A stretch of 64,000 nucleotides of DNA, from assembly GCF_017874355.1 (NCBI RefSeq), contig NZ_JAGGLI010000008.1:27439-91438 (forward strand). The letters are read 5' to 3'. The position numbers and the translations under genes were made by a program. The number at the start of each line of letters is the position of its first letter. The stretch's first letter is position 1. The notes beneath the pieces are model-generated. The model had not been told where the DNA came from. It ran no database searches and was given only the letters and a program-made list of their open reading frames with translations. The DNA is from Acetoanaerobium pronyense. Its GTDB lineage: Bacteria > Bacillota > Clostridia > Peptostreptococcales > Filifactoraceae. Below, in pieces: positions 35,116-43,523 of the stretch.

Positions 35116-35832
35116 ATGAGATTGAATAATTACATAAGCTCTTCTGGAATATGCTCAAGAAGAGAAGCTGATAAATGGATTAAGGAAAAGAAAGTAAAGG
35201 TAAACGGAAAGTTAGCTGATGTTGGAACAAAAGTATCTGAAGATGATGTTGTAGAGGTGATGGGAAAGACGGTAAAACCCAAGCAAAATAAGGTATATAT
35301 AGCTTTTAATAAACCGGTTGGAATCACCTGTACCACAGAGAGTCATATAAAAGGAAATATAGTTGATTTTATAAATCATAAAGAACGGATATTTCCCATA
35401 GGAAGACTTGATAAAGATTCTCAAGGTCTTATCCTTCTTACAAATGATGGTTCTATAGTAAATGAAATACTTAGAGAAGAAAACAATCATGAAAAGGACT
35501 ATATAGTTACAGTTGATAAACCGATTATAAAAAGTTTTTTAGTATCAATGTCTAAAGGAGTAAAGATATTTAATCCTGTCCAAAAAAAATATGTAATTAC
35601 AAAGTCCTGTAAAGTGGAAAAAATAAACGACAAGACTTTTAAAATAACCCTTTCTCAAGGTTTAAACAGGCAGATAAGAAGAATGTGCGAAGTGTTAGGA
35701 TATAAAGTTATAAGGCTTAAAAGAGTTAGAATAATGAATATAAAGTTGAATGGGATTCCTGAAGGGACATATAGAAATCTTTCGGAGGAAGAACTTAAAA
35801 TATTAAAGGAACATACAAAAAATAAGAGTTAG
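35116..35832 (+). CDS. rluF: 23S rRNA pseudouridine synthase, RluF type
   Basis: 238 residues. An N-terminal S4 RNA-binding domain (residues 1-60, LNNYISSSGICSRREADKWI) precedes the RsuA/RluB-E-F catalytic domain. The catalytic Asp lies in GRLDKDSQGLILLTNDG, and the C-terminal QGLNRQIRRMCEVLGYKV is characteristic. The ICSRREADKWI start and overall length fit RluF (E. coli U2604) better than RluB or RsuA, but the exact site cannot be proved. Confidence 0.85.
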   Translation: MRLNNYISSSGICSRREADKWIKEKKVKVNGKLADVGTKVSEDDVVEVMGKTVKPKQNKVYIAFNKPVGITCTTESHIKGNIVDFINHKERIFPIGRLDKDSQGLILLTNDGSIVNEILREENNHEKDYIVTVDKPIIKSFLVSMSKGVKIFNPVQKKYVITKSCKVEKINDKTFKITLSQGLNRQIRRMCEVLGYKVIRLKRVRIMNIKLNGIPEGTYRNLSEEELKILKEHTKNKS

Positions 35833-35911
35833 ACTAGTCGAATAGATAGGATATTTTAAAACTATGATGAGAATCAAAGACGTTTAATAAATATTGTTTA
35901 GGAGAGAATAT

Positions 35912-36586
35912 ATGGTATCTATTATCATACCAGTTTTAAATGAAGAGAATGTAATAGAAGAAATGCTGCAAAGTTTGTTAAAATTAAAGGGAGATAAAGA
36001 AATAATAGTGGTGGATGGGGGAAGTGAAGATAATACAGTTTATCTAGCTTCAAAATACGCTAATGTAATAAAAGGTAGGAAAGGCAGAGCGTATCAAATG
36101 AATGATGGAGCCAAGGTAGCCAAAGGCGATATACTCTGGTTTCTGCACATCGATTCCAAGGTCTCTGAAGAGTCTACTTTTTTTATAGAAAAAGCAATAA
36201 GCTTAGGAAATATAGGCGGAGGGCTTAGGCTTTATTTTTATGATTTAGATACATATTTTATGAAATTTGTTTCATGGTCATCCAATTTAAGGGCAAAAAT
36301 CGGTGGTCTTTACTTTGGGGACCAAGGGATTTTTATAAAAAGAGAAGTATTTGAAAAGCTAGGTGGATTTAAAGAGGTGCCTCTTATGGAGGATTGGGAT
36401 ATGGCAATGAGATTAAAAAAACAAGGGAAAATGAAGATGATAGAGACTAAAATAGGAACCTCTGCACGGAAATTTAAAAGTGAAGGACAGCTAAAAACCC
36501 TTCTCTTTATGCACAAAATAAAGCTTCTCTACAAGATTGGTGTATCCGAGGACAAGCTAAGGGATATGTATTATAAATCTAGGTGA
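35912..36586 (+). CDS. TIGR04283-type glycosyltransferase (GT2 fold)
   Basis: 224 residues. A GT-A fold with VSIIIPVLNEENVIEEML, VVDGGSEDNT (metal-binding region), GRAYQMNDGA, LWFLHIDSKV and FGDQGIFIKREVFEKLGGF, MEDWDMAMRL. These motifs match TIGR04283, named for linkage to arsenosugar biosynthesis. ATG 35912 is chosen for AGGAGA 6 bases upstream. It is followed by its usual partner TIGR04282, but no arsM or radical-SAM gene is nearby, so an arsenosugar role is unproven here. Confidence 0.85.
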   Translation: MVSIIIPVLNEENVIEEMLQSLLKLKGDKEIIVVDGGSEDNTVYLASKYANVIKGRKGRAYQMNDGAKVAKGDILWFLHIDSKVSEESTFFIEKAISLGNIGGGLRLYFYDLDTYFMKFVSWSSNLRAKIGGLYFGDQGIFIKREVFEKLGGFKEVPLMEDWDMAMRLKKQGKMKMIETKIGTSARKFKSEGQLKTLLFMHKIKLLYKIGVSEDKLRDMYYKSR

Positions 36587-36694
36587 GAAAGCTTTATGTT
36601 AAATTATTATTCCTAAGGCAAATACAAATGTTTTATTTTATCTTAGAAAAGTTTAAGCTTCATTAAAAATCAAAGTATATTAAAGGGGAGAGAT

Positions 36695-37396
36695 ATGAAA
36701 GGGCTTATACTAATGACTAGGATTCCAGTTCCTGGAAAAACAAAAACTAGACTAATGGATACATTTACAGGATATCAGTGCAGTGAGCTACATAAGGCTT
36801 TTTTAAAGGATATTATTAAGGTATTAGAATCAATAAAAAGTAGTACTGATATATTTATTACATACTCAGACGAAGGGGATTTCGAGATTCTAAAGGACAT
36901 TATACCTAACTGGATAAAAATTTTCCCTCAACATGGAGCAGACCTTGGGGAAAAAATGGAGAATGCCATAAAAAAGGTTTTGGATTTGGGTTACAAAAAA
37001 GTGATATTAATGGGCTCTGATGTTCCTCAAATCACTAAAGAGGATATAATAGATGGCTTTAGGCTTCTAAAGGAAAATGACTTGATTCTTGGACCAACCT
37101 TTGATGGAGGATATTATATGGTTGGTATGAAAGAACTCCAGGGTATTATATTTAAAAAGGGATTAAACTGGGGTAAAGTTTCTGTCCTTGAAGGAACTCT
37201 TGACATCTGCAACAAAAACTGTATAAAAGCAGGTCTTGGAAATAAGCTTATGGATATAGATACCAAAGAAGATTTGTCAAAAATATTAAATGATATAGAG
37301 TTAGGACTTCTTAAAGACTTTGAAAGCTCTAATACCATAGAATTAATCGATAGTTATATGAAAGGGGGAGAGTATGCACGAATCACTTCAAATTAA
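36695..37396 (+). CDS. TIGR04282-type (DUF2064) nucleotidyl/glycosyltransferase
   Basis: 233 residues. It opens with LILMTRIPVPGKTKTRL, the Lys/Arg-rich nucleotide-binding loop, and has QHGADLGEKMENAI, LMGSDVPQITKEDI, LGPTFDGGYYMVGM and MDIDTKEDL, the full DUF2064 set. The fold is that of sugar nucleotidyltransferases. It is paired with the TIGR04283 gene upstream and overlaps the kinase-like gene downstream by 23 bases, so all three probably serve one pathway, perhaps making a nucleotide-activated sugar or polyol. Confidence 0.85.
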   Translation: MKGLILMTRIPVPGKTKTRLMDTFTGYQCSELHKAFLKDIIKVLESIKSSTDIFITYSDEGDFEILKDIIPNWIKIFPQHGADLGEKMENAIKKVLDLGYKKVILMGSDVPQITKEDIIDGFRLLKENDLILGPTFDGGYYMVGMKELQGIIFKKGLNWGKVSVLEGTLDICNKNCIKAGLGNKLMDIDTKEDLSKILNDIELGLLKDFESSNTIELIDSYMKGGEYARITSN

Positions 37397-38372
37397 AATA
37401 AAAGAGTATATAAAAGATAAAGAAGTTTATAATCACATACACTTAGACAAGGAGTTTTGCATAAGCTTTCTTGCCCAAGGAGAGTACAATATCAACTTTA
37501 AACTAGAGGATGAAAAGAGAAAATATGTATTTAGAGTAAATACGGGAAGTCAGATTGAGTCAGATAATCAAATCAAATATGAGTATGAAGCACTTAAAGC
37601 TCTTGAAATAAGTGGAGTCACTCCAAATGTTAGATATCTTGATGATTCACTATCTTACATAAAAAATGGAATACTGATTATGGATTTTCTTGAGGGAAGA
37701 CCTCTTTTATATAATACTGATATGAAAAAGGCTGCAAATATATTTTCTGAAATTCATTCTTTGGACTTGAAAAACATGGAAACTAGCAACTTTATAGTAG
37801 AAGAAAATATAATGCAAGATAGAATAAATGAAGGAACAAGGCTTTTAAAACCTTTTTTTGAATCAAAGGATACAGATAAAGATTTGAAAGATTTTTTCTA
37901 TAAGTTCTTAAACTGGTGCGAAAAAAATAAAGATTCCCAAAAATATTTTAGTGAAAACATATGGCACGTAATAAATAACACAGAGGTGAACTCCCATAAT
38001 TTTATAATAGGAGAAAAAAGCTATCTTATTGATTGGGAAAAGCCTGTGATTAGCGATCCATCCCAAGATCTGACACAGTTTCTTGCCCCTACCACAACTC
38101 TTTGGAAAGGGAATTATATTTTAAGTGAAGAAGAGAGAAGCTTGTTTTTTAATACATACAAGGAAAATATAGGGAAATCAGATACATATATAGAAGAAAG
38201 GGTAAAACTATACAACCCATATCTATACTTAAGAGCTTTATCTTGGTGTGCATTTGCCTATACTCAGTATCAAGATGAAGATAAAACTATAAAAAATATG
38301 GATACCTATGGAAAGATAAAGGAGTATCTTGATATAGATTTTATGAAAAAACTTTTAAGGGATTATTTTTAA
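37374..38372 (+). CDS. Aminoglycoside/choline-kinase-like phosphotransferase, altered catalytic loop
   Basis: 332 residues of the APH fold. The N-lobe has FLAQGEYNINFKLE and a Lys/Arg strand (YVFRVNTG), the hinge is ILIMDFLEGRPL, and the Mg2+-binding motif YLIDWEKPVISDPSQDL is intact. The catalytic loop reads NNTEVNSHNFII where the family has His-Gly-Asp-…-Asn: His is Asn, the catalytic Asp is Glu, the later Asn is kept. It may be a weak or altered kinase, or a binding protein. It overlaps the TIGR04282 gene by 23 bases. Confidence 0.75.
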   Translation: MHESLQIKIKEYIKDKEVYNHIHLDKEFCISFLAQGEYNINFKLEDEKRKYVFRVNTGSQIESDNQIKYEYEALKALEISGVTPNVRYLDDSLSYIKNGILIMDFLEGRPLLYNTDMKKAANIFSEIHSLDLKNMETSNFIVEENIMQDRINEGTRLLKPFFESKDTDKDLKDFFYKFLNWCEKNKDSQKYFSENIWHVINNTEVNSHNFIIGEKSYLIDWEKPVISDPSQDLTQFLAPTTTLWKGNYILSEEERSLFFNTYKENIGKSDTYIEERVKLYNPYLYLRALSWCAFAYTQYQDEDKTIKNMDTYGKIKEYLDIDFMKKLLRDYF

Positions 38373-38416
38373 CTAAAAGGTCTGATTTAGCATTTGCCGA
38401 ATCAGACCTTTTAGTT
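38371..38416. terminator. Bidirectional hairpin between convergent genes
   Basis: A perfect 17-bp stem (38371-38387 with 38400-38416) and a 12-base loop begin at the stop codon of the kinase-like gene. It can end transcription from both sides; T-runs are within the stem (CCTTTTAGTT). Confidence 0.75.
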
Positions 38417-38450
38417 ATCAAAATATGGGGAGTGAAAAACTCTAGCTTAT

Positions 38451-39812
38451 TTAGATGTATTTTTTCTTGATATATGAATAAACAGGAACACCTGTAAGTG
38501 TTACAAGTAGTCCAAAAAGAGCTGTATATGTATCTGTAAAGATAGTGCTTCCGATTATGTATATTCCACCAGCTATACCTACAAGAGGAACTATTGGGTA
38601 AAGAGGAACTTTATAGGCTCTTGGCATATCTTTAAACTTAGTTCTAAGTATGAATATTCCAGCCACAGTTATTATGAAAAATAACCATACCATAAACATA
38701 GCTAGATTTGTAAGTATTTCAAAAGAACCTGTCATTACATAAAGAGATGCAAGACATCCTTCCATAAGAAAAGCAGCTACTGGGGTCTTAAAGCGACTAT
38801 CGATTTTTCCAAGTGTGTTTGGCATTAAAAATAGCTTATCCTTTGCCATTGCATAAGGTATTCTTACACCTGTAATAAGGTAACCATTCATAGCTCCAAA
38901 TATAGATACCATGATTCCACCAGAAATAAGAGCAGCTCCAGCGCTTCCAAACATGATTACAGCTGCATCTGATGCAGGAGTTACAGACATCATTACCTGC
39001 TCTACTGGAATCACATTTATTATTGCGATATTGATAAGTATGTAAACAAAAATTGTAAGACTTAGTCCCATTATTATAGATTTTGGAAGATCTTTACCAG
39101 GATTTTTAAGCTCTCCAGCTATATTTGTAACTCCAACCCAACCATCATAAGCCCATAGTGTTCCAAGGATGGCCGCTCCAAAGCCAGATATAGTTGTATT
39201 ACTCAGTGAAAAAGTACTTGCAGCACTTACTCCTCCTACAGTTCCTTTTATAAATCCAAATAAAATAATGATTCCAATAGGTATGAGTTTTCCTATAGTT
39301 GAAATAAGCTGAACTTTACTACCAAGTTTTGTTGAAATCATATTTAAAAATATAAGTAAAAATATAAGTGATATTGCTAGTACCCTTTGATTAACTTCAG
39401 AAAGAGGTACGAAAAAAGTCGCCTGAGTTACAAGCATTATAGATAGTGCAGCAGTTACTCCTGGTACATAAATAAGGGATTGCACCCATCCAAATAAAAA
39501 CGCCAATCTCTCTCCATAAAGTTCCTTTAGGTATACAAATACTCCACCTGTCTTTGGGATTGCAGTTGATATTTCACTGATTGTAAGAGCCGAGGCAATA
39601 GTAACAAGCCCACCGAAAATCCAGGCCAATATTCCCATGAAAGGATTACCAGCAGCTGCAAATACAGTTGATGATTTGAAAAATATACCTGAACCAATTA
39701 CAATTCCTACGACCATCATAATTGCATCTGTAAGCCCTAGATTTTTTGTAAGACTTTCTTTTTCAACTGCTGATTGTTCCATACTTAAATTCTCTTTTAA
39801 AATAGCACTCAA
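38451..39812 (-). CDS. APC family amino acid permease under glycine riboswitch
   Basis: 453 residues with about 12 membrane helices. The family start is GLTDAIMMVVGIVIGSGIFF (helix 1, with the GSGIF substrate-binding break), followed by ISEISTAIPKTGGVFVYLKE in helix 2-3. The TTG start at 39812 has GGAGG 8 bases upstream; no ATG is better placed. Similar to the LAT/SteT-like exchangers and permeases. A glycine riboswitch in its leader suggests it imports or exchanges glycine or a small neutral amino acid; the specificity is inferred. Confidence 0.88.
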   Translation of the reverse strand: MSAILKENLSMEQSAVEKESLTKNLGLTDAIMMVVGIVIGSGIFFKSSTVFAAAGNPFMGILAWIFGGLVTIASALTISEISTAIPKTGGVFVYLKELYGERLAFLFGWVQSLIYVPGVTAALSIMLVTQATFFVPLSEVNQRVLAISLIFLLIFLNMISTKLGSKVQLISTIGKLIPIGIIILFGFIKGTVGGVSAASTFSLSNTTISGFGAAILGTLWAYDGWVGVTNIAGELKNPGKDLPKSIIMGLSLTIFVYILINIAIINVIPVEQVMMSVTPASDAAVIMFGSAGAALISGGIMVSIFGAMNGYLITGVRIPYAMAKDKLFLMPNTLGKIDSRFKTPVAAFLMEGCLASLYVMTGSFEILTNLAMFMVWLFFIITVAGIFILRTKFKDMPRAYKVPLYPIVPLVGIAGGIYIIGSTIFTDTYTALFGLLVTLTGVPVYSYIKKKYI

Positions 39813-39847
39813 ATTTAAAACCTCCGTCTTATATGATTTTTTCCATC

Positions 39848-39902
39848 AAAAAAGGACGAGGAAGAGTAGCACAAATAATGGCTACTTCTTCCCTGTCCTT
39901 TT
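39848..39902 (-). terminator. Expression-platform terminator of the glycine riboswitch
   Basis: On the minus strand, a long imperfect stem pairs AAGGACAGGGAAGAAGTAGC (39881-39900) with the complement at 39852-39870 and is followed by TTTTTT. Its 5' arm includes the GGACAG end of the second aptamer, as in known glycine ON switches. Confidence 0.85.
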
Positions 39903-40050
39903 ATCTGAAAGATTCCCTTCTCATAGAGAAAGTTGCTCCGTTGATGCCGCATTTAAGCGATCTCTCCAGGGGTGTGTCAGCGTTATTGTATCGAACCTGA
40001 AAGCTTCGGTCATTGCCTATAGCGGGGCAAAGCCTTTCTCCTACGGTTAC
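39893..40050 (-). ncRNA. Glycine riboswitch (tandem-aptamer type)
   Basis: Read on the minus strand. The downstream aptamer has CTGGAGAGA, CATCAACGGAGCAAC and ATCTTTCAGATAAAAGGACAG, all conserved glycine-aptamer segments. The upstream aptamer is shorter and divergent: GGAGAAAG, GACCGAAG and CTTTCAGG, then a linker to CCCTGGAGAG. The terminator downstream reuses GGACAG, so glycine binding should prevent termination and switch the permease on; this logic is inferred from the B. subtilis gcvT leader. Confidence 0.88.
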
Positions 40051-40258
40051 CAAATGGTATCTCCAATAAGCTTCATTCACACATATTTTATTAGTTGTTT
40101 GTAAATACTTCTATATTTTAGTGAGATGTAAGTCTATTGTCAACACTTTTTAGAAAAAATAAAAAATTCACAAAATAGTTTTTTTTAATACCATAATTAA
40201 ACATAACTTATAGAATATCAAATAGATTAAAATTAGATTAGAAATAGGAAAATTAGCC

Positions 40259-40299
40259 TTAAGAATATTGACTTTTTACAAAAAAGATAATATTCTTAA
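40259..40299 (+). promoter_or_regulatory. Promoter with flanking inverted repeat before the TetR gene
   Basis: TTAAGAATATT (40259-40269) and AATATTCTTAA (40289-40299) are a perfect 11-bp inverted repeat 19 bases apart. Between and within them are TTGACT (40268-40273) and TATTCT (40291-40296) with 17 bases spacing. The overlap of operator-like arms with both promoter elements suggests autorepression by the TetR protein. Confidence 0.5.
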
Positions 40300-40359
40300 C
40301 ATAGTTAATAATATTAATGCAGATAAAAATATGGAAAAATATGAAAGCGGGAGGATGAG

Positions 40360-40965
40360 ATGACAGCTAGAGAACTTCAAAAGGAAAAAATAAAGAGTAT
40401 TCAAAAAGAGAGAATGAAATCATATTTTATAGATGCAGCAAAAAAAATAGTAAAAGAAAAAGGAGTTGCTGGATTAAATGCCAGAAAAATAGGAGAAGAG
40501 GCGGGTTACTCTTATGCAACTATTTACAACTACTTTGATGATATGAATCATTTGATGGTTGCTGCAGCATATAGCTTTTTGGAAGAATGCTATCTTGAGC
40601 TTTTATCGAATACAGATCATAGTAAAAATGCTCTTGAACAGCTTATTATTTATACAAAAACATATTTTATGTATTTTATAAATAATCCTAAAGCTTTTGA
40701 CCTTGTTTTACTAGAAAAGCTAGGAGAAAAAACAAAGGATTTTGATGGGAAATCATCAGTTGCTCATGTGCTAAGGGATGCAATTGTGGAATGTGTAAGA
40801 GAGGGGTATCTTAAAGAGGAAAATGCAGAGACGGCTCAAAAGATTATAAGTTATTATACGAATGGCAAACTTGTGTTTTGTATAGGAGAAAGAGATGATC
40901 TTAGCTCAGAGGATGCTCTAAACGCTATAGACAAGGAAATAAGATATATAATGAGGCAGTGCTAA
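40360..40965 (+). CDS. TetR/AcrR family transcriptional regulator
   Basis: 201 residues. The N-terminal DNA-binding domain (about residues 20-70) has AAKKIVKEKGVAGLNARKIG and EEAGYSYATIYNYFDDMNHL, the TetR helix-turn-helix. The C-terminal ligand domain is helical and unassigned. A GGGAGG site precedes ATG 40360. It may repress itself through the inverted repeat 60-100 bases upstream and possibly the two genes that follow. Ligand unknown. Confidence 0.92.
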   Translation: MTARELQKEKIKSIQKERMKSYFIDAAKKIVKEKGVAGLNARKIGEEAGYSYATIYNYFDDMNHLMVAAAYSFLEECYLELLSNTDHSKNALEQLIIYTKTYFMYFINNPKAFDLVLLEKLGEKTKDFDGKSSVAHVLRDAIVECVREGYLKEENAETAQKIISYYTNGKLVFCIGERDDLSSEDALNAIDKEIRYIMRQC

Positions 40966-41067
40966 CCAAATAAGATTATTAAATATTGATGATTCAATAT
41001 TACAAAACTCTACTGGAAACCTGTCTGCTCAAATTATAAGGGGTGGGTTAAAATTAAAAAAAACGGA

Positions 41068-41532
41068 TTGATTATTATGGCAGGGTTGGTGTTTATGTCA
41101 GTTATCTTTTCTGGATGCTCTTTAAATACAGCTATTTTGCTTCCCACGGAGTTTCAGAAAGAAATTTATAGTCAAAATAATAAGATAATATCTGAAGACA
41201 ACTATACTTTTTTAAAAAGAGTAAAATATGACAAAGAAGACTATAAAGCAATAGAATTTGAGGGTTTTTATGGAAGTAATACTCTTGAACTTATGGAGAT
41301 TGAACAAAGCTCTATAGTAAATATAGATTTTGAATCTGAAATTGTGGAAGGAAAGTTCAAGATAGTACTTATAACTCCCCAAAAGGAGGTTATGAACATT
41401 TCTGAAGACACAGAAAAAGGGACGTTTAAAATTATAGCTCCAGAGGGAAACTATGCAATAAAGATAGTAGGAAACAGCGCAAGTGGAAAGGTAATAATCA
41501 AAACTAGCAAGGATGATGTATTATCTGGATGA
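41068..41532 (+). CDS. Small lipoprotein of unknown function
   Basis: About 155 residues. A signal peptide with lipobox VIFSGCS is followed by a mature domain rich in beta strands, including EGKFKIVLITPQKEVMNIS and KIVGNSASGKVIIKTS near the end. I do not recognise a family. The standard start is the TTG at 41068, but it is 22 bases from the only ribosome binding site (AAGGGGTGG, 41038-41046). An in-frame ATT at 41053, 7 bases from that site, would add Lys-Lys-Asn-Gly and give a normal basic lipoprotein N-terminus. The stop overlaps the next gene region. Confidence 0.7.
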   Translation: MIIMAGLVFMSVIFSGCSLNTAILLPTEFQKEIYSQNNKIISEDNYTFLKRVKYDKEDYKAIEFEGFYGSNTLELMEIEQSSIVNIDFESEIVEGKFKIVLITPQKEVMNISEDTEKGTFKIIAPEGNYAIKIVGNSASGKVIIKTSKDDVLSG

Positions 41533-41548
41533 TAAGGGGGAAGATATT

Positions 41549-41989
41549 ATGTTTGGGGAAGCTATAGAAAAGCTATTCGAAGTAAAGCAAAAGAAAAACA
41601 CTCTTCCAAAGACTATAATGACATTTGTTTTATTTTTGGTACTAGCAAATATGCTATTTATTTTTTTCGCATTTGAAGACAGAATCTATGGTGCTTATAA
41701 AGAGGATTATGCTCATGTGAAAAGCAATATAATAGAATATAAAACACAAAACGGAAATTACCCTGTTGCTAAAGAAGTAGATTGGTCAAAAGAAAAGAAC
41801 CTTTATAATTTCCTTATAGACAATAAATTCACAATGGGTTCCACATTTTATTATTTGGATTTAAATGTAATTGAAGGTTTAGAAAAAGTCAAAATGAAAT
41901 ATATAATCGATATTGATAGAGAAATAGTATATACAAGTGAATCAGTCCCTTATAAAAATAAGAGATGGCATATACCCATGATAGATTAA
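41549..41989 (+). CDS. Small membrane-anchored protein of unknown function
   Basis: 146 residues starting at ATG 41549 with GGGGGAAG upstream; the frame is open upstream into the lipoprotein gene. A cytoplasmic N-terminus (Lys-rich) is followed by one membrane helix (about residues 28-46, TFVLFLVLANMLFIFFAFE) and an extracytoplasmic domain of about 100 residues with YAHVKSNIIEYKTQNGNYP, which resembles the length and Asn-Gly-Asn-Tyr-Pro turn of pilin-like or DUF-type stalk proteins. No family is recognised with confidence. It follows the lipoprotein closely and probably shares its transcript. Confidence 0.7.
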   Translation: MFGEAIEKLFEVKQKKNTLPKTIMTFVLFLVLANMLFIFFAFEDRIYGAYKEDYAHVKSNIIEYKTQNGNYPVAKEVDWSKEKNLYNFLIDNKFTMGSTFYYLDLNVIEGLEKVKMKYIIDIDREIVYTSESVPYKNKRWHIPMID

Positions 41990-42002
41990 AGGATAGATTA
42001 AA

Positions 42003-42029
42003 AAGCGAAGCTAAAGCTTCGTTTTTTTT
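42003..42029 (+). terminator. Intrinsic terminator after the small membrane protein
   Basis: CGAAGC-TAAA-GCTTCG (42006-42021) is a perfect stem, followed by eight T residues. Confidence 0.9.
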
Positions 42030-42077
42030 GTTCAAAAAATATCAATTGTAGAAAAAATTATACATTAAATATATAAT

Positions 42078-42089
42078 CTAACATGTTAG
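42078..42089. promoter_or_regulatory. 12-bp palindrome upstream of the thiolase sigma-54 promoter
   Basis: CTAACATGTTAG is a perfect 12-base palindrome ending 17 bases before the -24 element. It may be a regulator site, but it does not match the repeats found upstream of the CoA-transferase. Confidence 0.3.
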
Positions 42090-42106
42090 AAAGTAAATAG
42101 AAAAAT

Positions 42107-42122
42107 TGGCATAGATATTGCT
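42107..42122 (+). promoter_or_regulatory. Sigma-54 promoter of the thiolase gene
   Basis: TGGCAT-N5-TTGCT matches the -24/-12 consensus, with GG and GC exactly 10 bases apart. It is 57 bases before the start codon. Confidence 0.85.
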
Positions 42123-42179
42123 CATAAATTAATCAAAGATTTTAACATTTTGTACTAATAAATTGTAGGAGGTAAATAA

Positions 42180-43358
42180 ATGAGAGAAGTAGTTATAGTA
42201 AGTGCAGTAAGAACGGCAATCGGAAATTATGGCGGAGCATTGGCAAGCGTTTCCCCAGTGGATTTAGGGGCGATAGCTATTAAAGAGGCTTTAAAAAGAG
42301 GAGGAGTTGACCCGACTCATGTAGATGAAGTTTATATGGGTTGTATACTTCAGGCAGGACATGGTCAAGGAGTGGCAAGACAAGCTTCTATCAAGGCTGG
42401 AATTCCTGTAGAAGTTCCAGCTACTACTATAAACATGCTTTGTGGATCAGGACTTAGAACAGTATCTTTAGCAGCTCAGACTATTCTTGCAGGAGATAAT
42501 GATATAGTGGTAGTTGGGGGAACAGAAAACATGAGTATGGCTCCATATCTACTTCCAAACTCTAGATGGGGAATGAGAATGGGAGATGGAAAAGTAGTGG
42601 ACTCTATGATAAATGATGCTCTTACAGACGCATTTAACAACTACCATATGGGAATGACTGCTGAAAATCTAGCTGAAAAATACAGTCTTTCAAAAGAAGA
42701 GCAAGATGAATTTGCAGCTTTAAGTCAAAACAAAGCTGAAAAGGCAATAGCGGAAGGTAGATTCAAGGATGAAATAGTTCCAGTGGAAATACCTCAAAGA
42801 AAAGGTGATCCAATTATATTTGATACAGATGAATTCCCTAAAGCTTCAATGACAGCAGAAAAGCTTGGAAAGCTAAGACCAGCATTTAAAAAAGACGGAA
42901 GTGTAACAGCTGGAAATGCATCTGGAATTAATGATGGTGCAGCTGCACTTGTTGTAATGTCAAAAGAAAAGGCTGACGAGCTTGGTCTTAAGCCTCTTGC
43001 AACTATAGTTTCTTATGCAAACTCAGGAGTAGATCCATCTATAATGGGAATAGGACCAGTTGCTTCTTCACAAAAAGCTCTTGAAAAAGCTGGATTAAAA
43101 ATAGAAGATATGGATCTTATAGAAGCTAATGAAGCCTTTGCAGCACAAGCTTTATCTGTTGGAAAAGAGCTAAACTGGGATCCATCAAAGGTAAATGTAA
43201 ATGGAGGGGCAATAGCTCTAGGACACCCTGTGGGAGCTAGTGGAGCTAGAATACTTGTTACTTTACTTCATGAGATGATAAAAAGAGATTCAAAGCACGG
43301 TCTTGCAACTCTTTGCATCGGTGGAGGAATGGGAACGGCTCTTGTAGTAAAAAGATAA
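42180..43358 (+). CDS. thlA: Acetyl-CoA C-acetyltransferase (thiolase)
   Basis: 392 residues, the usual thiolase length. The acylated Cys is Cys88 in [10 protein letters not shown], the catalytic His is His349 in [12 protein letters not shown], and the second Cys is Cys379 in LCIGGGMG. It interconverts two acetyl-CoA and acetoacetyl-CoA in the cytosol. ATG follows AGGAGG. A sigma-54 promoter precedes it, and the adjacent sigma-54 activator and CoA-transferase operon indicate a catabolic direction (cleavage of acetoacetyl-CoA). A terminator follows, so it is a single-gene transcript. Confidence 0.95.
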   Translation: MREVVIVSAVRTAIGNYGGALASVSPVDLGAIAIKEALKRGGVDPTHVDEVYMGCILQAGHGQGVARQASIKAGIPVEVPATTINMLCGSGLRTVSLAAQTILAGDNDIVVVGGTENMSMAPYLLPNSRWGMRMGDGKVVDSMINDALTDAFNNYHMGMTAENLAEKYSLSKEEQDEFAALSQNKAEKAIAEGRFKDEIVPVEIPQRKGDPIIFDTDEFPKASMTAEKLGKLRPAFKKDGSVTAGNASGINDGAAALVVMSKEKADELGLKPLATIVSYANSGVDPSIMGIGPVASSQKALEKAGLKIEDMDLIEANEAFAAQALSVGKELNWDPSKVNVNGGAIALGHPVGASGARILVTLLHEMIKRDSKHGLATLCIGGGMGTALVVKR

Positions 43359-43365
43359 AAATTCA

Positions 43366-43404
43366 AAAACCTTCTGCCCCTATTAGGGATGGAAGGTTTT
43401 TTTT
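43366..43404 (+). terminator. Terminator after the thiolase gene
   Basis: AAAACCTTC (43366-43374) pairs with GAAGGTTTT (43392-43400), with an inner CCC/GGG pairing, then a T-run. Confidence 0.9.
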
Positions 43405-43523
43405 GAAAGGTTGATTTAAACTCTTTAAATTGCTAATCTATATACTAAGAAAGAATATATAAATAGACTAAGGCTAGACCTTAAAAGCATACCTGAAAAA
43501 TCTAAAGGCTGGGGGATGACAAT

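Noticed and set aside
39637..40104. A 155-residue plus-strand open frame opposite the permease start
   Set aside because: It lies over the glycine riboswitch and the antisense of the permease N-terminus; no ribosome binding site and composition of a shadow frame.
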